From positions 248,001 to 312,000 of the forward strand of contig NZ_JAVAMO010000004.1 of NCBI RefSeq assembly GCF_030758345.1: a stretch of DNA of 64,000 nucleotides, read 5' to 3'. The stretch comes from Ruegeria discodermiae. GTDB lineage: Bacteria; Pseudomonadota; Alphaproteobacteria; Rhodobacterales; Rhodobacteraceae. The notes under the pieces were generated by a model. It searched no databases. It was not told where the DNA came from and saw nothing but the letters and a program-made list of their open reading frames with translations. A program made the translations under genes and the position numbers. Position 1 is the first letter of the stretch; each line of letters starts with the position of its first letter. This document shows, one piece after another, positions 53,561-61,928 of this stretch.

Positions 53561-54403
53561 CTATCCGGCCACCACGTCATGCGCCTGTATGCCAAGCCCC
53601 TCGACGCCCAGCTCCACCCGGTCACCGGGCTTGTGATAGACTGGCGGCTTCAGCCCCATGCCGACGCCCGGCGGGGTTCCGGTGGCGATCACGTCACCCG
53701 GATGCAGGCTCATGAAATGCGACAGGTAGGACACGATCTTGCGCACGCCGAAATGCATGGTCCGGGTCGAGCCGTCCTGATAGCGCGTACCGTTCACCTC
53801 CAGATACATCGCAAGGTCCTGCGGGTCGGGCACCTGATCACGGGTCACCAGCCAGGGACCGATCGGGCCGAACGTGTCGGCGGATTTGCCTTTGACCCAC
53901 TGTCCGGCGCGCTCGATCTGGAATTCCCGTTCGCTCACGTCATTGATGGTGCAATAGCCCGCCACATGATCCAGCGCTTCATCCTCGGTGATGTATTTGG
54001 CATGTTTGCCGATCACGATGCCCAGCTCGACCTCCCAATCGGTCTTTTGCGAGCCGCGCGGAATCTCTATCGGATCATTGGGGCCGCAAATCGATGAGGT
54101 CGCCTTGAAAAAGACGATGGGTTCGGCTGGCAGCTCCATTCCCGCCTCGGCGGCGTGGTCGGCATAATTGAGGCCGATGGCAATGAACTTGCCCACCTGC
54201 CCCACACAGGCACCGATGCGCGGCTGCCCCTCGACCAACGGCAGCGCGGCAGCATCCAGCGCCCTGAGCCGGTCCAGCGCCGCATCGCCCAGCGCATCTC
54301 CGTTCAGATCCGTGATCTGCCCTGAGAGGTCGCGGATATTGCCGTCGCCATCCAGCAGACCGGGCCGTTCCGACCCGTCCGGGCCATAGCGTAGAAGTTT
54401 CAT
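53561..54403 (-). CDS. Fumarylacetoacetate hydrolase family protein, probable diketo-sugar-acid hydrolase
   Basis: A 280-residue FAH-fold enzyme. The metal-binding acids lie in KTDWEVELGIVIGKHAKY and after PIVFFKATSSICGPNDPIEIPRG, and VIATGTPPGVGMG is the C-terminal family motif. FAH-family members cut C-C bonds of 2,4-diketo or 2-oxo acids. It is the third gene of the UxaA-SDR-FAH unit, which fits the last step of a non-phosphorylative sugar-acid route (cleavage of a 2,4-diketo-3-deoxy acid into pyruvate and a hydroxy acid). Substrate is inferred. Confidence 0.9.
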   Translation of the reverse strand: MKLLRYGPDGSERPGLLDGDGNIRDLSGQITDLNGDALGDAALDRLRALDAAALPLVEGQPRIGACVGQVGKFIAIGLNYADHAAEAGMELPAEPIVFFKATSSICGPNDPIEIPRGSQKTDWEVELGIVIGKHAKYITEDEALDHVAGYCTINDVSEREFQIERAGQWVKGKSADTFGPIGPWLVTRDQVPDPQDLAMYLEVNGTRYQDGSTRTMHFGVRKIVSYLSHFMSLHPGDVIATGTPPGVGMGLKPPVYHKPGDRVELGVEGLGIQAHDVVAG

Positions 54404-54424
54404 CGGTGATCCCTTCCTAAAATA

Positions 54425-55162
54425 TCAGAGGCTCCAGCCGCCATCGATGGCAAAGGCCTGACCGGTGGTATAGGCGCTGTCATCGCTCGCCAGATAGAGC
54501 GCAAGCTTGGCGATTTCTTCTGCAGTGCCCAAGCGTCCCATCGGCTGACGGGCCACAAACTCGACCATCGCCTTGTCATAGTCGCCCGTGGCGCGCAGCC
54601 GGTCATGCAGGCTGGGTGTGTCGACCGTGCCGGGGCAGATCGCGTTGCAGCGGATGCCTTGCGTCACGAAATCGGCGGCGATTGATTTGGTCAACCCGAT
54701 CACCGCCGCCTTGGTTGTGCCATAAGCGAACCGGTTGGGCGCTGCCGTGATCGAGGACAGAACCGAGGACATGTTGACGATGCTGCCTGTGCCACGTTCC
54801 AGCATCCCTGGCAGCACCAGACGGCAGAGCCGATACATGGCGGTGACGTTCAGATCATTGCTGAACGCCCAGTCCTCCTCGTCGCAGTCAAGGATCGTCC
54901 CCGCCGCCACGAATCCCGCGCAGTTGAACAGAATGTCGACCGGCCCGATCCGTGCCACCGCGTCCCGCACCGCATCCGCGTCGGTCACATCGAGCCGGAA
55001 CGGCGTGATTCCGTCTATGGGCTCCAATTCGGCCAGCGTCGCGTCGTTGATGTCGCAGGCCAGCACCTCGGCCCCTTCGGCAGCGAAAATCTCGGCCGAT
55101 ACCCGGCCAATGCCCTGACCTGCTGCTGTCACCAGCGCGCGTTTTCCAGAAAGTCGTCCCAT
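54425..55162 (-). CDS. SDR oxidoreductase, probable 2-keto-3-deoxy sugar acid dehydrogenase
   Basis: A 245-residue classical SDR with TAAGQGIG cofactor loop, NCAG, active-site Ser in NMSSVLSSI and YGTTK. The closing segment LASDDSAYTTGQAFAIDGGWSL is typical. Close relatives are DHRS6-like and the 2-keto-3-deoxy-L-fuconate/rhamnonate 4-dehydrogenases. It overlaps the UxaA-family gene by one base (TAATG) and precedes the FAH gene by 21 bases, which supports the dehydrogenase step between dehydration and cleavage. Confidence 0.9.
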   Translation of the reverse strand: MGRLSGKRALVTAAGQGIGRVSAEIFAAEGAEVLACDINDATLAELEPIDGITPFRLDVTDADAVRDAVARIGPVDILFNCAGFVAAGTILDCDEEDWAFSNDLNVTAMYRLCRLVLPGMLERGTGSIVNMSSVLSSITAAPNRFAYGTTKAAVIGLTKSIAADFVTQGIRCNAICPGTVDTPSLHDRLRATGDYDKAMVEFVARQPMGRLGTAEEIAKLALYLASDDSAYTTGQAFAIDGGWSL

Positions 55163-56682
55163 TACATAACCGCTCCGATTTGCCAGGGCACGAATTCGAC
55201 ACCCCCGAACCCCAATTCCTCGCTCCTGGTAGGTTCACCCGACGCCACCCGGATCAACAACTCGAAAAGCGCGGCACCCTTGTCTTCGATGCTGACCCCT
55301 TCACTGACGATATCGCCGCAATTGAGGTCCATATCCTCAGCCAGCCTCGCATACATTTCCGAATTGGTTGCCAGCTTGATACAGGGCGTTGGCTGAAATC
55401 CCGACACCGAGCCGCGCCCGGTGGTAAACACGATCAGGTTCGACCCCGACGCGATCTGGCCGGTCACCGAACAGGGATCAAAGCCGGGGCTGTCCATGAA
55501 AACAAACCCCTTGCGGTCCACGATCTCACCGAACTTGTAGACCCCGCTCAACGGCGCGGTGCCGCCCTTGGCCACCGCCCCCAGCGACTTTTCCAGAATG
55601 GTGGTCAGCCCACCGCGCTTGTTGCCGGGGCTGGGGTTATTGTCCATCTCACCGCCATTGCGTTCGGTATAGGCCTCCCACCAACGGATGCGGTCGATCA
55701 GCGCTGCGCCGATGTCAGGCGTTTCCGCGCGCCGGGTGAGCAGGTGTTCGGCACCGTAAATCTCTGAGGTTTCCGACAGGATCGTCGTGCCGCCATGGCG
55801 CACCAGCAGGTCCGAGGCATGGCCCAGCGCCGGGTTTGCGGTGATCCCCGAATAGCCATCCGAGCCGCCGCATTGCAGCCCGACCGTCAGCTCTGACACC
55901 GGGGCGGGCGCACGGACCGCCTGATTGGCCTGGGCGGCGATGCCGCGCAACTCTTCCAGCCCGCGCGCGATGGTTTTGCGCGTCCCGCCTTCGGATTGGA
56001 TCGTCATATAGCGCAGCACACCATCAGCCCGGATCGGGCGTCCGCCCACCAGATCGGACAGTTGCATCACCTCGCAGCCCAGTCCGATCAGCAGGATACC
56101 CGCGAAATTGGGGTGCTGCGCATAGCCTGACAGGGTGCGGAACAGGGTGGCATAGCCCTCGTCACGGGCCGACATGCCGCAGCCGGTGCCATGCACGATG
56201 GGCACAATCCCGTCCACATTGGGAAATTCCTCCAGCAGGCCGGTTTTCTCGGCCGCCTCGGCGATGAAGCGCGCCACCGAGCCCGAGCAATTCACCGAGG
56301 TCAGGATGCCGATATAGTTGCGTGTCCCCACTTGGCCATCGGCCCGGTGATAGCCCTGAAAGACACGCGGACTATCGATTGCAGGTAGCGGATCGTTCTG
56401 GCTGGCAAATGCGTAATCCTGCTGATGCGCGCCCATGCCCAGATTGTGCACATGCACATGCTCGCCGGGCGCGATATCCGACTTTGCCTCGCCAATGATC
56501 TGGCCATAGCGCCGCACCAACTGCCCTTCACGGATCGCGGCCACCGCGATCTTGTGGCCCCGGCTGATCGGCGCGACCAGCGGCGTACCGTCCACCAATG
56601 ATCCGGCGGGCAGGTCGCGCAAGGCGATCACCACGTTGTCCTGTCCGTGCAGGCGTATCGTATCGCGGGCGGTGCCACCCAT
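55162..56682 (-). CDS. UxaA family sugar-acid dehydratase (altronate/galactarate dehydratase type)
   Basis: A 506-residue protein with an N-terminal SAF-like domain (about 1-90) and a UxaA catalytic domain. GYHRADGQVGTRNYIGILTSVNCSGSVAR, VHGTGCGMSARDEG and GLQCGGSDGYSGITANPALGHASDLLVRHGGT are hallmark segments, with the cysteines that hold iron. Altronate and galactarate dehydratases and the L-fuconate dehydratase of Campylobacter are of this family. It opens the dehydratase-SDR-FAH unit. ATG 56682 has AAAGGA in front; the GTG at 56697 is not needed. It is divergent from a GntR gene. Confidence 0.92.
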   Translation of the reverse strand: MGGTARDTIRLHGQDNVVIALRDLPAGSLVDGTPLVAPISRGHKIAVAAIREGQLVRRYGQIIGEAKSDIAPGEHVHVHNLGMGAHQQDYAFASQNDPLPAIDSPRVFQGYHRADGQVGTRNYIGILTSVNCSGSVARFIAEAAEKTGLLEEFPNVDGIVPIVHGTGCGMSARDEGYATLFRTLSGYAQHPNFAGILLIGLGCEVMQLSDLVGGRPIRADGVLRYMTIQSEGGTRKTIARGLEELRGIAAQANQAVRAPAPVSELTVGLQCGGSDGYSGITANPALGHASDLLVRHGGTTILSETSEIYGAEHLLTRRAETPDIGAALIDRIRWWEAYTERNGGEMDNNPSPGNKRGGLTTILEKSLGAVAKGGTAPLSGVYKFGEIVDRKGFVFMDSPGFDPCSVTGQIASGSNLIVFTTGRGSVSGFQPTPCIKLATNSEMYARLAEDMDLNCGDIVSEGVSIEDKGAALFELLIRVASGEPTRSEELGFGGVEFVPWQIGAVM

Positions 56683-56720
56683 GACAGGTCCTTTCACTGC
56701 TGGCGGTGGCTTTTGCTAGC

Positions 56721-56753
56721 TTGACAGATCGCACCTGTCAACTAACATGTTAG
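56721..56753. promoter_or_regulatory. Double palindromic operator for the GntR regulator
   Basis: TTGACAG-ATCGCAC-CTGTCAA (56721-56741) abuts the perfect palindrome CTAACATGTTAG (56742-56753). Both lie in the 88-bp gap between the dehydratase and GntR genes. They are strong candidates for FCD-type GntR binding. Confidence 0.65.
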
Positions 56754-56770
56754 CATTCAGTCGAGGCCCC

Positions 56771-57520
56771 ATGACCCTGATCCCTGATATCGACATGACG
56801 CAGCTCAGCGCCATTGCCGCGCAGGACGGACCGCTGTCGCAACAGGTCTACCAGATCTTGAAACAGGCGATCCTGTCGCTCGACTTTCCGCCCGGCGCGG
56901 TGCTGCGCAAACCTACGATCTGCGCGCGCTTGGGCGTCTCGCGTGCACCGGTCTCTGAGGCGATCACCCGGCTGTCCGAAGACGGGCTGGTCGAGGTGAT
57001 CCCGCAATCGGCCACCCGCGTGGCCTATTTCTCGATGCCCGAGATTCGCGAGGGCGCATTCCTGCGCGAGGCGTTGGAAATCGCGGCTGTGGGCAAGGTC
57101 GCGCAGGACCGGACCGAAACCCAGTTGACCCAGTTGAACCGCACCCTGCGCTTGCAAGCGCTGCTGGCCGAGGATGGCGATTTTCAAGGCTTTTACGAGG
57201 CCGACGAAGCCTTTCACGCACAGATCATGCAGTTCACCGGCTTTGCACGCCTGACCGATGTTGCGCAAAAGGTCTCGCTTCAAGTCACCCGCGCGCGGAT
57301 ATTGCTGCTGCCCTCACCGGGCCGTATGTCCGAAACACTGCAGGAACATCGCGCCGTTTTCGAAGCCATCCACGCACAGGACCCGCAGGCCGCGCAAACC
57401 CGCCTGCGCCACCATCTGGGGCAACTCATGCCCCGGATCGCAAAGCTGGCCGAGGAACGCCCGCGCCTGTTCCGCCCACTGGCACAACCGGGGCCGCCTG
57501 CCTCGACAAAGCGCGCTTGA
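56771..57520 (+). CDS. GntR family regulator, FCD subfamily
   Basis: A 249-residue regulator: winged HTH (VYQILKQAILSLDFPPGAVLRKPTICARLGVSRAPVSEAITRL) and C-terminal FCD domain (REALEIAAVGKVAQ, then DEAFHAQIMQFTGFARLTDV), whose acidic and His residues bind metal and sugar acids or organic acids. The ATG at 56771 is used because an upstream ATG lies inside an operator palindrome. It is divergent from the dehydratase-SDR-FAH operon, its likely target. Confidence 0.9.
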   Translation: MTLIPDIDMTQLSAIAAQDGPLSQQVYQILKQAILSLDFPPGAVLRKPTICARLGVSRAPVSEAITRLSEDGLVEVIPQSATRVAYFSMPEIREGAFLREALEIAAVGKVAQDRTETQLTQLNRTLRLQALLAEDGDFQGFYEADEAFHAQIMQFTGFARLTDVAQKVSLQVTRARILLLPSPGRMSETLQEHRAVFEAIHAQDPQAAQTRLRHHLGQLMPRIAKLAEERPRLFRPLAQPGPPASTKRA

Positions 57521-57553
57521 ACCGCCCCCGCTCTGCTTGTACGGATGCGGGCT

Positions 57554-58486
57554 ATGCACATCATCAGGGATCATCAGTTCGTCACCCCAGAAGACCGCGG
57601 CGCGTCCGTTGCGATCGGCAATTTCGACGGGGTGCATCTGGGCCACCAGTCGGTCATTGCACAGACCCGCGATGCCGCACCCGATGCGCCGCTGGGCGTG
57701 CTGACCTTTGAGCCACATCCGCGTGAATACTTCGCCCCCGCCGCTCCGCCCTTTCGCCTGATGCGCCCCAATTCCCGCGCGCACCGGCTGGAGAAACTGG
57801 GGATCGAGCGTCTCTACGAGTTGAACTTCAACGCGAGCCTTGCCGGACTCTCCCCCGAAGAGTTCGCCCGCAACGTGCTGGCCGACGGGTTGGGCGTGCG
57901 CCATGTGGTGGTGGGGGCCGATTTCTGCTTTGGCAAGGGACGCAGCGGCAATGCCGATGATATGGTCCGGTTTGGCCGCGAAATGGGTTTTGGCGTCACC
58001 ATCGCGCAACTGATGGCGCGGTCCGACAAGGTCGTGTCCTCGACCGCAATCCGCAACGCGCTAAGTCACGGCCAGCCGCGCGAGGCTGCCGCCATGCTGG
58101 GCCACTGGCACCGGATCGAAGGCGAGGTGATCGGCGGCGAGCAGCGCGGGCGCGAGCTGGGCTATCCGACCGCCAATATGTCGATGGACGGGCTGCACCT
58201 GCCAAAATTCGGCGTCTATGCGGTGCTGGTGGACGTGCTGGAAGGCCCGCATGCCGGCAGCTATCACGGCGCGGCCTCGGTCGGGGTGCGACCGATGTTT
58301 GACGGCGAACAGCCCAATATCGAGACCTTCCTGTTCGACTTCTCGGGCGATCTCTATGGCGCGATCCTGTCGGTCGGGCTGGTCGAGTATCTGCGCCCCG
58401 AGATGAAATTCGACGGTCTGGACGCACTGATCGCCCAGATGGGCAGCGATTGCGCCCAGGCGCGCGATATCCTGTCCGCGCTATGA
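57554..58486 (+). CDS. ribF: Bifunctional riboflavin kinase/FAD synthetase
   Basis: A 310-residue RibF that phosphorylates riboflavin to FMN and adenylates it to FAD. The N-terminal nucleotidyltransferase shows IGNFDGVHLGHQSVI, VVGADFCFGKGRSGN and SSTAIRNAL; the C-terminal kinase shows GYPTANMSMDGLHLPKFGVYAV. ATG 57554 gives the usual MxIIRD start (57545 is a possible alternative). The stop overlaps the next gene by four bases, giving an operon with ycgN-like and threonine aldolase genes. Confidence 0.96.
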   Translation: MHIIRDHQFVTPEDRGASVAIGNFDGVHLGHQSVIAQTRDAAPDAPLGVLTFEPHPREYFAPAAPPFRLMRPNSRAHRLEKLGIERLYELNFNASLAGLSPEEFARNVLADGLGVRHVVVGADFCFGKGRSGNADDMVRFGREMGFGVTIAQLMARSDKVVSSTAIRNALSHGQPREAAAMLGHWHRIEGEVIGGEQRGRELGYPTANMSMDGLHLPKFGVYAVLVDVLEGPHAGSYHGAASVGVRPMFDGEQPNIETFLFDFSGDLYGAILSVGLVEYLRPEMKFDGLDALIAQMGSDCAQARDILSAL

Positions 58487-58953
58487 GTGATCCGATCGAC
58501 CGCAAGGGGCTCTCGCCCCGGTTCTGGGAGCGCAAACCGCTCGCCAAACTGTCCCAAAAGGAATGGGAAGCGCTCTGTGATGGCTGTGGTAAATGCTGCC
58601 TGAACAAGCTGGAAGACGAGGACAGCGGCGTGGTGGCCCTGACCCGCGTGGCCTGCCGGTTGCTGGATGATGAGAGCTGCCGCTGCGCGCACTATGATAT
58701 CCGCCACCAATTCGTGCCCGAATGCATCGTGCTGCGCCCCGACAATCTGGACAGCCACGCCTATTGGATGCCCCAGACCTGCGCCTATCGTCTGCTCTGG
58801 GAGGGCAAGCCTCTTTACGACTGGCACCCGCTGATCTCGGGCACGGCGGAAAGCGTGCACAGGGCGGGCGTCTCGGTACGCGGCTGGACGGTGTCCGAGT
58901 TCGAAACCCCCGAAGAAGAATGGGAAGACCACATTATCAAGGAGCCAACCTGA
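58483..58953 (+). CDS. YcgN family cysteine cluster protein
   Basis: A 156-residue protein of the YcgN/UPF0260 family. ALCDGCGKCCLNKLEDE holds three of a set of conserved cysteines, with more in RVACRLLDDESCRCAHYDIRHQFVPECIVL; a zinc or iron-sulfur site is implied but unproven. The function is unknown. It overlaps ribF by ATGA and the threonine aldolase gene by one base, so all are translationally coupled. Confidence 0.92.
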   Translation: MSDPIDRKGLSPRFWERKPLAKLSQKEWEALCDGCGKCCLNKLEDEDSGVVALTRVACRLLDDESCRCAHYDIRHQFVPECIVLRPDNLDSHAYWMPQTCAYRLLWEGKPLYDWHPLISGTAESVHRAGVSVRGWTVSEFETPEEEWEDHIIKEPT

Positions 58954-60011
58954 TGTTCTTTGCCTCTGACAATTCCGGCCCGGTCCATCCCGAGGTCCTG
59001 CAGGTGCTGGCTGAGGCCAATCAGGGCTACCAGATGGGCTATGGCGCCGATGATCTGATGGATGAGGTGCGCGACCGCATCCGCACCCTATTCGAGGCCC
59101 CCGAGGCGGCGGTCTATCTGGTGATCAACGGCACCTCGGCCAACGCACTGGCGCTGGCGACGCTGGCTGATCCCTGGGATACGGTGTTCTGCACGCCGGT
59201 CTCTCATATCCACCGCGACGAATGCAACGCGCCGGAATTCTACACCGGTGCAAAGCTGACGCTGGTGCAGGGCGATGACAAGATGACCCCCGAGGCCCTG
59301 TGCGCGGCCATCGAGGCCGAGGGCAATCGTGGGGTGCACGGGCCGCAACGCGGACCGGTCTCAATCACGCAGGTCACCGAATGTGGCACGCTTTATACGC
59401 TGGAGGACATCCGCGCCCTGGGCGACATGGCGCGAGGTTATGGCCTGCCCTTCCATCTGGATGGCGCACGCTTCGCCAATGCGCTGGTGGCGCTCGGCTG
59501 TTCGCCCGCCGAGATGACCTGGAAAGCCGGGGTGGACGTGGTCAGCTTTGGCGGTACCAAGAACGGGCTGATGGGGGTCGAGGCGGTGATCCTGTTCGAT
59601 CCCGCCAAGGCGCGGGAATTCGAACTGCGGCGCAAACGCGGGGGTCACCTGTTGTCCAAGCACCGCTACCTGTCCGCCCAGATGGCCGCTTATCTGCGCG
59701 ATGACCTCTGGCTGCGCTCGGCTCGCATGGCCAATGACACGTGCAACCGTTTGGCCGGGGGTCTGCGCGCGGCAGGAGCGATGTTCATGTATGAACCGCA
59801 GGCCAACATGATCTTCGCCAGGCTCCCCCGCCGCGTGCACCGGAACCTGATTGCCGCAGGCGCGGTCTATCATATGGAAGGCGAAGAGCTGGAGGGCCCG
59901 GACGAAGACGCAATGCTGCGCTGCCGGCTGGTCTGTGACTGGTCACAGCCAGAGGCCGAGGTCACCCGGTTTCTGGACCTCGTTACAGAGCAGATGGCCC
60001 CCGCCGCGTGA
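58953..60011 (+). CDS. Low-specificity L-threonine aldolase
   Basis: A 352-residue fold-type I pyridoxal-phosphate enzyme. The N-terminus FFASDNSGPVHPEVLQVL, ending GYGADDLMDEV, is diagnostic, and the cofactor lysine is Lys203 in VVSFGGTKNGLMG. It splits L-threonine or L-allo-threonine to glycine and acetaldehyde, or other beta-hydroxy amino acids to glycine and aldehydes. AAGGAG lies nine bases before the ATG. The gene overlaps the ycgN-like gene by one base and the small membrane-protein gene by four bases. Confidence 0.93.
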   Translation: MFFASDNSGPVHPEVLQVLAEANQGYQMGYGADDLMDEVRDRIRTLFEAPEAAVYLVINGTSANALALATLADPWDTVFCTPVSHIHRDECNAPEFYTGAKLTLVQGDDKMTPEALCAAIEAEGNRGVHGPQRGPVSITQVTECGTLYTLEDIRALGDMARGYGLPFHLDGARFANALVALGCSPAEMTWKAGVDVVSFGGTKNGLMGVEAVILFDPAKAREFELRRKRGGHLLSKHRYLSAQMAAYLRDDLWLRSARMANDTCNRLAGGLRAAGAMFMYEPQANMIFARLPRRVHRNLIAAGAVYHMEGEELEGPDEDAMLRCRLVCDWSQPEAEVTRFLDLVTEQMAPAA

Positions 60012-60217
60012 AAGCGCTGTTTTACGGCCTCGCGCTGGTTCTGATCGCGGCACCAATCCTGTTCTGGGGCTGGGTCTCCGCTTATGGCTGCGCCTTCAGC
60101 AATTCGCCCAATTGCGGGGTCGACTTACAGGATTTCTGGGACGAGGAGTTCCTGATGATCGCCGCCCTGCCCTGGGCGCTTGGGACGCTGTTCCTGATTG
60201 CCGCGCTGCGTCGCTAA
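60008..60217 (+). CDS. Small membrane protein
   Basis: A 69-residue protein with two hydrophobic segments (about 4-24 and 48-66) and two cysteines between them in YGCAFSNSPNCGVDLQD, probably facing the periplasm. Translation starts at GTG inside the threonine aldolase stop (GTGA), the usual sign of translational coupling. I do not recognise a family. Its last four bases overlap the end of the convergent GltB-like gene. Confidence 0.65.
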   Translation: MKALFYGLALVLIAAPILFWGWVSAYGCAFSNSPNCGVDLQDFWDEEFLMIAALPWALGTLFLIAALRR

Positions 60218-61791
60218 AACCGCTCAGCCGAGGCGCGCGCCCAGTCGGCGGCAAATTCCGGCGGGACTTTCTTGCCCAGCAGCGCGCCCTCGTCCAGATG
60301 ATTGTAAAGCTCAGCATAGCTTTCTTCGCGTTCATCGGAGTTGCGGCGGCGGATATCGGCAGAGGTTAACTCGGCCACCGTCTCGCGCCCCATCGCGCCC
60401 AGCAACTCGCGAAAGCTCTCCAGCGTGGCATCGTGAAAACGATGCACGCGCACCCGTTTCTGCGGCACGTTGACGGCACGCGCGCGGATCGGGTCCTGCG
60501 TGGCCACGCCGCTGGGGCAACGGTTGGTGTTGCAATGCAGCGCCTGAATGCAGCCCAGCGCAAACATCATCGAGCGCGCGCAATTGCACATATCAGCCCC
60601 CAGCGCGAATTTCTCGATCATGTCATAGCCCGAGGACACCTTGCCCGAGGCAATCACCCGGATCTTGTCACGCAACCCGATCCCCCGCAGGCAGTTGTTG
60701 ACGAAAATCAGCGCCTCGTTCAGCGGCACGCCCAGCCGGTTGGTGAACTCCACCGGAGCCGCGCCGGTGCCGCCCTCGGCCCCGTCCACGGTGATGAAGT
60801 CGGGCAGAATGCCGGTCTCCAGCATTGCCTTGCAGATCGACATGAATTCCGACCGGTTGCCGATACACAGCTTGAAACCCACCGGTTTGCCACCCGACAT
60901 CTCGCGCAGGTGCTGGACGAAATTCATCAACCCGGTGGGTCCGTCAAAAGCCGAATGAGCCGGGGGCGAGATCACGTCCTTATGCGGTTCCACCCCGCGA
61001 ATCTCTGCGATCTCCTCATCGACCTTGGCGGCGGGCAGCACCCCGCCATGAGCGGGTTTTGCGCCCTGGCTCAGCTTGATCTCGATGGCCTTGACCACAT
61101 CCTTGCTGGCTTTTTCGGCGAACTTGTCCTTGTCGAACCCGCCCTCCTTGGTGCGGCAGCCGAAATAGCCGGTGCCGATCTGCCAGATAATGTCGCCCCC
61201 CTCAACCAGATGATAAGGACTGAGCCCACCCTCGCCGGTGTTATGGGCAAAGCCGCCATCCTTGGCGCCACCATTCAGCGCCCGGATCGCGTTGGAACTG
61301 AGCGCGCCAAAGCTCATGGCCGAAACGTTCAGCCGCGAGGCCAGATAAGGCTTGTCGCATTGCGGCCCGCCCAGCATCACGCGCTCTTCCGCTGCATCGA
61401 CCTCTTTGGGCGCAAGCGAATGGTTGGTGCTGTGATAGCCCACCTTGAGCAGGTCATATTGCGTGCCGAAAGGCAGCGTATCGGCTTGTCCCTTGGCCCG
61501 CGAATAAACCAGCGCGCGGTTGATCCGGTTGAACGGCCGCCCGCTTTCATTGGTTTCCACGAAATATTGCCGGATCTCGGGGCTGACAAATTCCAGCGCA
61601 TAACGGAAATGGCCCAGAACCGGGTAGTTGTTCAGGATGTTGTGCCGCGTGGTTGTCAGATCGTAAATCCCGACGATGACATACGGGATCAGAATGACCA
61701 GCAACCAATAGGCCGGGGACCAGAGCCAACCCAGCAAAAGCACCAACGGCAGCCCCAACACCGCCACCACGTAAAAGATCTTGCGTACCAT
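60214..61791 (-). CDS. FMN-binding glutamate synthase family protein
   Basis: A 525-residue membrane-anchored protein with an N-terminal hydrophobic segment (about 5-45) and a GltS-like TIM-barrel domain: MSFGALSSNAIRALNGGA, TGEGGLSPYHL, SQGAKPAHGGVLPAAKV, DFITVDGAEGGTGAAPVEF and the iron-sulfur-like CAR...ALGCIQALHCNTNRCPSGVATQ. It lacks the amidotransferase and is therefore not a complete glutamate synthase. Related archaeal-type and membrane versions exist, with unclear electron donor. It is convergent with the threonine aldolase group. Confidence 0.9.
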   Translation of the reverse strand: MVRKIFYVVAVLGLPLVLLLGWLWSPAYWLLVILIPYVIVGIYDLTTTRHNILNNYPVLGHFRYALEFVSPEIRQYFVETNESGRPFNRINRALVYSRAKGQADTLPFGTQYDLLKVGYHSTNHSLAPKEVDAAEERVMLGGPQCDKPYLASRLNVSAMSFGALSSNAIRALNGGAKDGGFAHNTGEGGLSPYHLVEGGDIIWQIGTGYFGCRTKEGGFDKDKFAEKASKDVVKAIEIKLSQGAKPAHGGVLPAAKVDEEIAEIRGVEPHKDVISPPAHSAFDGPTGLMNFVQHLREMSGGKPVGFKLCIGNRSEFMSICKAMLETGILPDFITVDGAEGGTGAAPVEFTNRLGVPLNEALIFVNNCLRGIGLRDKIRVIASGKVSSGYDMIEKFALGADMCNCARSMMFALGCIQALHCNTNRCPSGVATQDPIRARAVNVPQKRVRVHRFHDATLESFRELLGAMGRETVAELTSADIRRRNSDEREESYAELYNHLDEGALLGKKVPPEFAADWARASAERF

Positions 61792-61928
61792 TCATCCATC
61801 CTTTTTGCGTGGCATGCGCCCTGTGGGCCGCTGCGGTATCGGCATTTAAGGGCATCGTTACGTGTAAGTCGGGGGTTGGCAACAATTTCAGAGGTCACAG
61901 CGTTGCGATCATACAAGGGCGCGCGCCC

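Noticed and set aside
52238-54097. 619-codon open frame over the transglycosylase and FAH genes
   Set aside because: Spans two real genes and their gap on the other strand, which no single gene would; a shadow.
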